Shown here: positions 1 through 5,780 of the stretch, in pieces
Layout: every line of letters starts with the position of its first letter
How positions within the stretch are numbered: position 1 is the stretch's first letter
Source of the DNA: an uncultured Gammaproteobacteria bacterium
GTDB taxonomy: Bacteria; Pseudomonadota; Gammaproteobacteria; Pseudomonadales; Azotimanducaceae_A
Assembly (NCBI GenBank): GCA_913041025.1
Contig: CAJWGQ010000174.1
Location: forward strand, 1 to 5,932
Reading direction: 5' to 3'
Length of the DNA stretch: 5,932 bases
Notes under the pieces: model-generated
Databases searched by the model: none
Told to the model about the DNA's origin: nothing
The model's input: only the letters and a program-made list of their open reading frames with translations
Position numbers and translations under genes: made by a program

Positions 1-995
1 GATCGAAAATCAACAGTGCATCAGACGACGCAGCCGGCTTTGCCATTGCTGAGCGCATGACCGCACAAATCCGTGGCCTTAATATGGCAGCCAAGAACGC
101 AGGTGATGGCCTGTCGATGTTGTCTGCTATCGAAAACGCGACGAACGATGTCACTGACATGCTCCAGCGAATGAGAGAACTCGCTGTTCAAGCCGTCAAC
201 GACACGAATACCCAACAAGATCGAGAATACCTCCAAGGTGAGGTCAGCGCATTAATTTCTGAAATTGATCGCGTCGCCGGTCAGACACAATACAATGGTG
301 AAGCAATACTTGATGGTTCTCGTCATGGAGAATTACAGGTTGGTACGGAAGCAGGACAAACTGTTCACTTCCACATTCGATCAGTTTGGAGTTCAAATCT
401 GGGAGCTCCTATTGAACAGGTTAATCGTGGTACGAGTAATGATGCAGTGGGCGACAGCTCCACTGGTATCGTAACCATCACTAGCAGTGATTACTCAGAC
501 ATCGTCGTTCAAGACCATGTAAATATAGAGGGCGACAATTGGGGAGCAGGGTCTTTCGCTGTTACTGCAACTTCAGTCACTGGATTCGAGATCGACGCTG
601 GGTGGATCAATGATGAGGGAGGTCTGGATTATTTTGTTCAAGGTTTCCAAGGCGGCGTTACTATAACGGAAGGATATCGCGATGGACAAACCATTGACCA
701 AGTTGACCTCGTAAATAATGCGACAGAAGCACTAGCTACAATAAGCGCTGCAATAGAGCAGGTCGCTGGCGACCGCGCAGAATACGGAGCACTCCAGAAT
801 CGACTGGAGTACACAGTTTCTAACCTGATGAACGTAAGTGAGTTTACTACCGCGGCGCGTTCTCGCATTGCTGATGCCGACTTTGCGGCTGAAAGCGCCA
901 GACTAGCCAAAGCACAGGTATTACAACAATCTGGCACTGCGATGCTGGCCCAGGCGAATGCCTCGTCCCAGCTAGCGCTGTCCCTGATTCGTTAA
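1..995 (+). CDS. Flagellin, 5' end cut off by the window (first of a tandem pair)
   Basis: This is a structural subunit of the flagellar filament, secreted through the flagellar export apparatus and polymerised outside the cell. The reading frame is already open at base 3 (S-K-I-N-S-A-S-D-D), so the Met at 57 is internal. By alignment with the downstream paralog about 35 residues are missing, which gives a full length near 365. The N-terminal D0/D1 helices include LQRMRELAVQ and EIDRVAGQTQYNG. The C-terminal D1/D0 helices run from about IEQVAGDRAEYGALQNRLEY to the end at LALSLIR. Between them lies a variable, glycine- and aspartate-rich, probably beta-rich region of about 110 residues (nt 370-705). 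There is no cysteine in the visible part. The gene lies 116 bp upstream of a second flagellin on the same strand. The family call is certain; which fla or fli locus it corresponds to is not. Confidence 0.97.
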   Translation, partial: SKINSASDDAAGFAIAERMTAQIRGLNMAAKNAGDGLSMLSAIENATNDVTDMLQRMRELAVQAVNDTNTQQDREYLQGEVSALISEIDRVAGQTQYNGEAILDGSRHGELQVGTEAGQTVHFHIRSVWSSNLGAPIEQVNRGTSNDAVGDSSTGIVTITSSDYSDIVVQDHVNIEGDNWGAGSFAVTATSVTGFEIDAGWINDEGGLDYFVQGFQGGVTITEGYRDGQTIDQVDLVNNATEALATISAAIEQVAGDRAEYGALQNRLEYTVSNLMNVSEFTTAARSRIADADFAAESARLAKAQVLQQSGTAMLAQANASSQLALSLIR

Positions 996-1020
996 ACAGG
1001 AATTTGAATCGAATAGATAA
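993..1020 (+). promoter_or_regulatory. Weak sigma-28-like promoter candidate between the flagellins
   Basis: TAAA at 993-996 (overlapping the first flagellin's stop codon) is followed after 16 bases by ATAGATAA at 1013-1020. The FliA consensus is TAAA, about 15 bases, then GCCGATAA. Only GATAA of the -10 element matches and the spacer is one base long. I saw no convincing sigma-54 (GG/GC) element in the same spacer. Flagellin genes are commonly driven by sigma-28, which is the main reason to mention it. It may be chance, with the second gene read from an upstream promoter. Confidence 0.2.
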
Positions 1021-1097
1021 GTAAAAAAACTGCTGACCTTTCAATTTGTTTTGGAGGGGTCCTAGGCCAAAGAGAAGGATCAGCTCATGAATTGACA

Positions 1098-1104
1098 TAA
1101 GGAG
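1098..1104 (+). promoter_or_regulatory. Ribosome binding site that fixes a GTG start
   Basis: TAAGGAG lies seven bases before the GTG at 1112. It is a near-perfect Shine-Dalgarno sequence at good spacing. The protein read from this GTG begins G-L-V-I-N-T-N-V-A, the expected flagellin N-terminus, so GTG rather than a downstream ATG is the start. Confidence 0.85.
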
Positions 1105-1111
1105 TCAAGTT

Positions 1112-2245
1112 GTGGGCCTGGTCATCAATACCAATGTCGCTTCACTCCACGCGCAGAGAGCGTTAGCTTCTTCTACCGCAGAGATGAACTCTGCTATGGA
1201 GAGGCTGTCGAGTGGCAAAAGAATAAACAGTGCTTCCGATGATCCTGCGGGTTTCGCGATCGCTGAACGCATGACGGCTCAAATTCGTGGTCTGAATATG
1301 GCTGCAAGAAATGCCTCTGATGGTCTATCGATGTTGGTTTCGATTGAAAACGCGACTAACGACGTCACTGATATGCTCCAGCGTATTAGAGAGCTCGCGG
1401 TACAAGCGGCAAGCGATACTAATACGGCGCAAGATCGAGAGTATTTGCAGGGTGAGGTCGTTTCGCTAATAGCGGAGATTGATCGGGTCGCCGATCAATC
1501 TCAGTACAATGGCCAATCTATTCTGGATGGTTCTATGAGTGGTAGCATCCAAGTTGGAACAGAAACAGGTCAGACGATTGGCTATTCCATCGCTTCGATC
1601 AGTTCGGACAACCTAGGTAAAATTGAATCGCAGGAGCCTGTCACGAGGATGGTACTAACTGATACCAACGATACTGTCACCTTTTTCCTCGGATATGATG
1701 CGGTGAACGATCAAAGAGGGATTGAAGATAGTGAGTGGAACAAAGAAGGGTTCAAGGATCTTGCTGTCGGTGATCTAGTGACCTTTTCCAGTAACACAGA
1801 TAAGACTTACGAATATTTAGTACACGCGACCACTAGGAATGGTGATCTGGGTTTTGTGCGAGGTAATCCCGAGGTCAGTGTCGGCGATAAGATTTACAAA
1901 GTCGATTTCGTAGAGGAGATGGCAACGGTCGAAGGACCCAGTCTCGCGGAGATCGATTTAACTGATAATCCCTCCGGAGCGCTTGATATTGTTTCATCGG
2001 CCATCGAGCAAGTCGCAGGCAACAGAGCCGAGTATGGCGCTTTGCAAAACCGACTCGAATATACGATCAATAATTTGATGAACGTCGCAGAGTTCACCTC
2101 TGCCGCTCGATCTAGGATTGTTGATGCGGACTTTGCAGCTGAGAGCGCTAGGTTAGCGAAAGCGCAGATATTGCAGCAATCCGCGATAGCGATGCTGGCG
2201 CAGGCCAATGCCTCTTCTCAGCTAGCGTTGTCGTTGATTCGTTAA
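1112..2245 (+). CDS. Flagellin, complete (second of a tandem pair)
   Basis: This 377-residue filament subunit starts at GTG, with a strong Shine-Dalgarno site seven bases upstream. Residues 1-160 form the conserved D0/D1 half: INTNVASLHAQ near the start, LSSGKRINSASDD at 32-44, and QRIRELAVQ at 90-98, the segment that in Salmonella flagellin contacts TLR5. Residues 165-285 are a variable central domain, acidic and likely beta-rich. Residues 292-377 form the conserved C-terminal half, including IEQVAGNRAEYGALQNRLEY and a terminal LALSLIR. There is no cysteine. The ends match the upstream flagellin at nearly every position while the middle does not align clearly. Codons in the shared ends differ at many synonymous sites, so the duplication looks old rather than a recent copy. 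I saw no convincing terminator hairpin after the stop. Chaperone and cap genes such as fliS and fliD are not in the window. Confidence 0.97.
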   Translation: MGLVINTNVASLHAQRALASSTAEMNSAMERLSSGKRINSASDDPAGFAIAERMTAQIRGLNMAARNASDGLSMLVSIENATNDVTDMLQRIRELAVQAASDTNTAQDREYLQGEVVSLIAEIDRVADQSQYNGQSILDGSMSGSIQVGTETGQTIGYSIASISSDNLGKIESQEPVTRMVLTDTNDTVTFFLGYDAVNDQRGIEDSEWNKEGFKDLAVGDLVTFSSNTDKTYEYLVHATTRNGDLGFVRGNPEVSVGDKIYKVDFVEEMATVEGPSLAEIDLTDNPSGALDIVSSAIEQVAGNRAEYGALQNRLEYTINNLMNVAEFTSAARSRIVDADFAAESARLAKAQILQQSAIAMLAQANASSQLALSLIR

Positions 2246-2395
2246 CAGTAAAATTACTTCGCAAGAGAGAACAAAAATAAAATATTCCTGAGTTTTTCCT
2301 ATTTATCTACAAAACCACTTGCATAAAGCTAACTTCAAGAACCATTTATACTAATCAAATCAACAATTAGACATATAGCGATTGCATGAGACTCC

Positions 2396-2440
2396 CTTCT
2401 AAGCCGAGGGTTAGAGGTTCGAGTCCTCTCAGGCGCGCCA
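2396..2440 (+). other. 3' fragment of tRNA-Arg(UCU): probable attachment-site remnant
   Basis: From the anticodon loop onward the sequence reads as a tRNA: loop CTTCTAA (2396-2402, anticodon TCT), 3' anticodon stem GCCGA (2403-2407), variable loop GGGTT (2408-2412), T arm AGAGG/TTCGAGT/CCTCT with a perfect stem (2413-2429), acceptor strand CAGGCGC (2430-2436), discriminator G and an encoded CCA (2438-2440). It resembles E. coli argU (tRNA-Arg UCU) over this part. The 5' half is missing. The five bases before the loop are ACTCC where TCGGC is needed to pair, no D arm is present, and GCGCCTG does not occur at the expected distance. The break within the anticodon arm is a typical crossover position for tyrosine integrases that use tRNA genes. 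It cannot make a functional tRNA. No integrase is in the window, so the att role is inferred. Confidence 0.75.
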
Positions 2441-2705
2441 TTAAAATATTAAAAAATCAATAACCTGTGTTTCTGACACTCAATTTGCTCTGGTAGTCAC
2501 CTGCAATTATTAGGTTTTGAGACTGCGATGGTTTGTGAAGCTTTCCTGTTCTGTCTGGATTTGGATGGGTTTTTGATTAATTAAGAATACGGAAGTATTT
2601 CTTTCTTCAAATTTTTCCGTTATAAATTTTGTTGCGCAGATTCTTTCTAGTTCGACCGTGGAGCTAGGTCCAAAAGGATTATCTGCCCACATCACAATAC
2701 AAAAA

Positions 2706-2710
2706 AAGGA
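2706..2710 (+). promoter_or_regulatory. Ribosome binding site that decides the exported protein's start
   Basis: AAGGA lies seven bases before the ATG at 2718, in a purine-rich run. The frame is open upstream to an ATG at 2658, but that start would bury the signal peptide behind 20 extra residues and has no comparable site. The ATG at 2718 is therefore preferred. Confidence 0.75.
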
Positions 2711-2717
2711 AAAAAAG

Positions 2718-3506
2718 ATGAGGAAAAAATTAGTAGTCGTGGTCTCGTTCGTTTTGGCTGGGATGGTTTCGGTTGTTTCGGCAGACGATCATATGTTCAC
2801 AGGAGGTTTGGATTCTCAGGCACCATTCAACCTGCAGGCAAACTTGTGTACTTTAAATCCTGGTAAAACCATGGCGCAATATGATCGGATGGTTAACGAT
2901 TATTTCGCGTGGTCCGTCAAAAACAATGTTGACTTAACATTCGTTCGACAAGTACCACTTTATTCTCACGCAGATGCTAACAATCCGATGAAGTATGATT
3001 TTATGGATTACTTGGCTAGTGACTATCAGACTGCCGGACAATCTTGGAATAAATGGCTGGGGACTACCGAAGGTAAAAAGCTCAATGAAAGGTGGAGTGA
3101 AATTGCCACATGCTACGTCAAAATGTCTACGTTATATTTCCAATGGGGTGACGTAAACGCGTTAAATGAAGATGATGAGAGAGTCGTAACTTGGAATTGG
3201 TGCACTCGCAAAGAAGGCGTGTCCGCTGATCAACTAATGGCTAAGCATCAATCTTATGCGGCAAGTTTGGAAGATGACGAACCTGCTATCGGTTGGGCTA
3301 TTCTTGTGCCTCGTCTTGGAGCGGCGAATGCGCCTGGTCAATTTGCGCATTTAATGGTCTACCGCGATTTCGAAGGGCTGATGAAAGCGCAACAAAACTT
3401 AAGTGAAGGCGGATGGAGAGACCGTCAGGATTATTACGCGTCATATGCGGACTGCGATGGTGAATCGGTTCGAACTGAAACAATAATGAGACGACCTTCA
3501 AATTAG
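2718..3506 (+). CDS. Exported protein of unknown function with two tandem domains and four cysteines
   Basis: This 262-residue protein has a Sec signal peptide: MRKK, then a hydrophobic stretch at 5-20, then V-S-A with predicted cleavage after Ala22. The mature protein should be periplasmic or secreted. It consists of two related units, about residues 41-143 and 157-259. At a constant offset of 118 residues the following line up: Cys44-Thr45 with Cys162-Thr163, Gly49 with Gly167, Thr51 with Ser169, Gln54 with Gln172, Tyr62 with Tyr180, and Val79-Pro80 with Val197-Pro198. Each unit has a second Cys near its end (132 and 246), so one disulfide per unit is plausible. The predicted strand-helix-strand-strand-helix-strand order resembles ferredoxin-like dimeric alpha/beta barrel proteins (NIPSNAP, EthD or YciI types). 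That fold is my inference, not a recognised match. It appears to be a single-gene transcript ending at the hairpin at 3522-3555. I do not recognise the family. Confidence 0.85.
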   Translation: MRKKLVVVVSFVLAGMVSVVSADDHMFTGGLDSQAPFNLQANLCTLNPGKTMAQYDRMVNDYFAWSVKNNVDLTFVRQVPLYSHADANNPMKYDFMDYLASDYQTAGQSWNKWLGTTEGKKLNERWSEIATCYVKMSTLYFQWGDVNALNEDDERVVTWNWCTRKEGVSADQLMAKHQSYAASLEDDEPAIGWAILVPRLGAANAPGQFAHLMVYRDFEGLMKAQQNLSEGGWRDRQDYYASYADCDGESVRTETIMRRPSN

Positions 3507-3521
3507 GTGTTAGAAGTTGGT

Positions 3522-3557
3522 AGATAGGTTGGGACTCGAAATACCTAGCCTATCTTT
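3522..3557 (+). terminator. Hairpin after the exported-protein gene, likely intrinsic terminator
   Basis: AGATAGGTTGGG (3522-3533) pairs with CCTAGCCTATCT (3544-3555) as a 12-bp stem with two G-T wobbles around a 10-base loop. It begins 15 bases after the stop codon at 3506. The T tract is short (TTT at 3555-3557, then CCC), so termination may be inefficient and some transcripts could read into the RidA gene. Confidence 0.5.
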
Positions 3558-3599
3558 CCCTGATAAGATGCAGACTCTTCGCTTTTTATAAGGACTGCC

Positions 3600-3995
3600 A
3601 TGACCATAATTCACTCCTCGGCTTCCTCGGCCGCGGCGCTTGAACACTTCAACGTAAAGAATTCACCGGCTATTCAGGTTGGCGACCTATATTTCTTTAG
3701 TGGAATGACAGCAATCGATCTGAAAACTTTTGAAGTGAGCGAGGCCGATTTAGCTACTCAAGCGAGAATGACATTGGAAAATTTTAGATCGATGCTAGGT
3801 GACCTAGGGCTTTCTCTGGATCATGTTATCAAGGTTAACGCCCAGCTATCTGATGTTGCAGAGTTCTCCGCGTGGAATGAGGTGTTTTTGGATGTTTTTG
3901 ATGCTCCGTATCCATGTCGCACGACCGTCGGAGCTCCACTCGTTGTGGGCAAAGTTGAAGTTGAAATCATCGCGGCGGCGATACCTAGAAGATAG
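3600..3995 (+). CDS. RidA/YjgF/YER057c/UK114 family protein, probable enamine/imine deaminase
   Basis: This 131-residue protein is the usual length for the family. RidA proteins form cytosolic trimers and hydrolyse reactive enamines or imines released by PLP enzymes. Visible family features are the early strand GDLYFFSG at 28-35, Q-A-R in the first helix (54-56), LGLSLDHVIKVNAQLSD at 69-85, and the C-terminal P-C-R-T-T at 105-109 and V-E-V-E-I at 119-123. Arg107 aligns with E. coli RidA Arg105, which binds the substrate carboxylate, and Glu122 with Glu120, so imine deaminase activity is plausible. Thr109 replaces the Cys107 of E. coli RidA. The ATG is preceded by TAAGGA with a 5-base gap. The gene stands alone, 93 bp after the exported-protein gene with a hairpin between them, and converges with the dehydrogenase. 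Assignment to RidA itself rather than a Rid1-7 subgroup is uncertain, so no symbol is given. Confidence 0.95.
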   Translation: MTIIHSSASSAAALEHFNVKNSPAIQVGDLYFFSGMTAIDLKTFEVSEADLATQARMTLENFRSMLGDLGLSLDHVIKVNAQLSDVAEFSAWNEVFLDVFDAPYPCRTTVGAPLVVGKVEVEIIAAAIPRR

Positions 3996-4042
3996 TTTTT
4001 CATTCAAGAGTTTTCGACTTGTAATTCACCTGATCTAGTTCG

Positions 4043-4843
4043 TCAGGAACGTACTCCACCGGATGCCAATAGTACCTCGCCTGTAACCCAGTTTGATTCT
4101 GGAATACATAGTAAATAGATGGCATTGGCCGCGTCTTCAGGTGTGCCGATTCTACCGAGCGGAGAGGCCATGTTGGCTTGCTCTATTTGCTGATGACTCA
4201 GTCCAACCTTTCTTTCCTGGCCCTTTACAATAGCTATATTTGGTTCCTTGTCGTATGGACTGGTTAGGCGCGTGTCAATTGCTCCGAAAGCAACCGCATT
4301 TACTGTTACATTGAACCTGCCCCATTCCTTTGCAAGTGTTCTGGTAAGGCCAACCACCGCTGCTTTCCCGGCTGAATAGGCAAGCTGAGTCGCGCCGCCA
4401 TGAAGGCCCATTGTTGAAGAAATATTGACCACTTTACGAATCGCAGAGTCTTCATTTGCGACTTGCCGCAACCAACGCCCATAAGCGCGTAAAACTCTAA
4501 ATTGAGCGCTAATATGAATGTCGATCATTGCGTCCCATTGCTCGTCAGTCATGTTGTGAATGGCGCTATGCCAGATATAACCTGCGTTGTTTACGACAAT
4601 ATCCAGACCGCCGAATTCTTGGATAGCTTTCTCTATAAGTTCATCCCCCATTTTAAGATCTGTCAGATCCCCTGGGTGAGCTATTGCTCCTGGGAGGTCT
4701 CTGGCAACACTCTGCGCCACCTCTTCATCTAAGTCGTTCACTAAAACTCTAGCACCCGACTCTGTTAATTTCTTAGCGGTTGCCGCGCCGATGCCCCTGC
4801 CGGCTCCAGTCACTAACGCAAATTTTCCCTTTAGTCCTTCCAT
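4043..4843 (-). CDS. Short-chain dehydrogenase/reductase (classical SDR, FabG-like)
   Basis: This 266-residue NAD(P)-dependent oxidoreductase is a classical SDR in length and motifs. It has the nucleotide-binding glycine motif T12-G-A-G-R-G-I-G19, NNAG at 85-88, catalytic Ser143, Tyr156 and Lys160 (Y-S-A-G-K), and the C-terminal V-T-G-E-V-L-L-A-S-G-G at 253-263. Asp37 at the end of the second beta strand (V-N-D) suggests NAD rather than NADP. The usual Asn of the catalytic tetrad is replaced by His110 (D-I-H-I-S), a change also found in the HSD17B4-type branch. The frame is open to an upstream ATG at 4897, but those 18 residues are not SDR-like, and M-E-G-L-K-G-K-F is a normal SDR start. The ribosome site before 4843 is weak. 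The gene converges with the RidA gene (47 bp apart) and diverges from the acetyltransferase gene. The substrate cannot be told from sequence; FabG-like names often mask catabolic alcohol or hydroxyacyl dehydrogenases. Confidence 0.96.
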   Translation of the reverse strand: MEGLKGKFALVTGAGRGIGAATAKKLTESGARVLVNDLDEEVAQSVARDLPGAIAHPGDLTDLKMGDELIEKAIQEFGGLDIVVNNAGYIWHSAIHNMTDEQWDAMIDIHISAQFRVLRAYGRWLRQVANEDSAIRKVVNISSTMGLHGGATQLAYSAGKAAVVGLTRTLAKEWGRFNVTVNAVAFGAIDTRLTSPYDKEPNIAIVKGQERKVGLSHQQIEQANMASPLGRIGTPEDAANAIYLLCIPESNWVTGEVLLASGGVRS

Positions 4844-5081
4844 AGTTTTTCGTCGTTGAGTAGTTTGAATATGGTACCACTGATTTTGAGAATGCATTCA
4901 GTTAGGAGCGTTCTACTTCAGCATCGCTGGTTTTGGTGAGCTCGAGTTCTGGTTTGATACAGTTGGTCAGGCTAATGCATCTCCTTAATTGGCATGCCCT
5001 TTGATTTATTAGTTTGTTGCAGAAAAAGTACCTCGGAATCGTGTGTTATTATTTCTGTAAATTGAGCCAGTGAGAAATCCC

Positions 5082-5669
5082 ATGACTGACATTCCTAAGA
5101 TCCACTCGGTTTCCAGGGAAGATAAAAAGCGAGCATTGAGTGCCATGTTTATGGCCTTTACCAGCGATCCACTTGCTCGCTGGTTTGCTCCCGAGGCAGA
5201 CCACTATTTCTCAGGTGGCATTGAACTGATGGAGGCATTTGGAGGGAAGGCTTTTGAAAATAACACGGCCTTCGCATCTTCCGGTTATGAAGGGGTGTCT
5301 TTTTGGTTTCCACCGGGTGTCGAAGCAGACGAAGATCAATTAAACAAGGCGATCAAAAATCTTGTTCCTGGGGATCGGTTGGATGATGTCCTTGCAGTTT
5401 TTGAAGCAATGGAAAAAAGTCACCCAGAGGAAGAGTGCTGGTACCTGCCTTTAATTGGCGTTGATCCCGCATACCAAGGGAAGGGGCTAGGCTCTATTCT
5501 GATGAAGCATGTTTTAGCGATTATAGATGAGAGTAGTCTACCTGCTTATTTAGAGTCCTCGAATCCGCAGAACATTTCTCTATATGAACGTCATGGTTTT
5601 GAGGTGATTGAACGAATTCAGATTGGGGCTTCTCCCCCTGTTCATCCCATGTTGCGCTCTGCCCGCTGA
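5082..5669 (+). CDS. GNAT-family N-acetyltransferase
   Basis: This 195-residue protein transfers an acetyl group from acetyl-CoA to an unknown amine. The acetyl-CoA site (motif A) is clear at 122-141: L-P-L-I-G-V-D-P-A-Y followed by the pyrophosphate loop Q132-G-K-G-L-G137. Motif B follows as Y-L-E-S-S-N-P at 156-162 and L-Y-E-R-H-G-F-E at 167-174. The N-terminal 115 residues are helical with W-F-A-P (34-37) and F-W-F-P-P-G (74-79), a layout seen in GNAT proteins annotated near puromycin-type acetyltransferases; that resemblance says nothing certain about substrate. A GTG four codons upstream (5070) is in frame. The ATG at 5082 is preferred because GTGAGA lies just before it, although neither site is strong. 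The gene is divergent from the dehydrogenase across 238 bp and has no partner on its strand. I saw no clear terminator downstream. Confidence 0.93.
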   Translation: MTDIPKIHSVSREDKKRALSAMFMAFTSDPLARWFAPEADHYFSGGIELMEAFGGKAFENNTAFASSGYEGVSFWFPPGVEADEDQLNKAIKNLVPGDRLDDVLAVFEAMEKSHPEEECWYLPLIGVDPAYQGKGLGSILMKHVLAIIDESSLPAYLESSNPQNISLYERHGFEVIERIQIGASPPVHPMLRSAR

Positions 5670-5780
5670 AGTTAATTTGGGCGTTTAGATTCGTTTTAAA
5701 GGAAAGTCGATTTTTTAGAGTACTTTTTGGATTGGCGAGTCGAGGTGAAGTCGCATTTTCGATGGTTTTTTTTGCCAGGG

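Larger units (their letters stand above)
2246..2717. other. AT-rich spacer without a protein gene; holds the tRNA remnant
   Basis: These 472 bases carry no ORF that looks coding. The 186-nt minus-strand frame at 2510-2695 has no family resemblance and no good ribosome site. The only clear element is the tRNA-Arg 3' fragment at 2396-2440. Other weak signals are a possible -10 box TATAAA at 2621-2626 without a good -35, about 90 bases before the next gene, and a 6-bp inverted repeat (ACGGAA at 2589-2594, TTCCGT at 2615-2620) with a 20-base loop. The spacer separates the flagellin pair from unrelated genes, which fits an insertion or rearrangement boundary. Confidence 0.6.

Noticed and set aside
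638..937. Minus-strand 99-residue frame inside the first flagellin, and the similar 104-residue frame at 1894-2208
   Set aside because: Both lie antisense to the conserved flagellin C-terminus and mirror each other because the flagellins do. They are shadows of the coding strand.
2378..2440. A complete but D-armless tRNA, using GCGATTG at 2378-2384 as the 5' acceptor strand
   Set aside because: GCGATTG pairs only partly with CAGGCGC (one mismatch and one wobble). Just 11 bases separate it from the anticodon loop, and the anticodon stem ACTCC/GCCGA does not pair. Chance resemblance is more likely.
2658..2717. Longer N-terminus for the exported protein from the ATG at 2658
   Set aside because: It would place 20 non-hydrophobic residues before a good signal peptide, while the ATG at 2718 has its own ribosome site.
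4002..4047. Small hairpins between the converging RidA and dehydrogenase genes (4002-4025 and 4029-4047), considered as a bidirectional terminator
   Set aside because: The stems are only 4-6 bp with a bulge or mismatch, and neither is followed by a T tract on either strand.
4844..4897. Eighteen-residue N-terminal extension of the dehydrogenase from the ATG at 4897
   Set aside because: The extension is not SDR-like, and M-E-G-L-K-G-K-F at 4843 is the normal family start.
4890..4899. Perfect 10-bp palindrome GAATGCATTC upstream of the dehydrogenase gene, considered as an operator
   Set aside because: Several 10-bp palindromes are expected by chance in a window this size, and there is no second site or known motif to support it.
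5740..5773. T8 run at 5766-5773 as a terminator for the acetyltransferase gene
   Set aside because: There is no GC-rich stem directly before the T run; the best nearby repeat (GCGAGT/AGTCGC) has a mismatch and is not adjacent.
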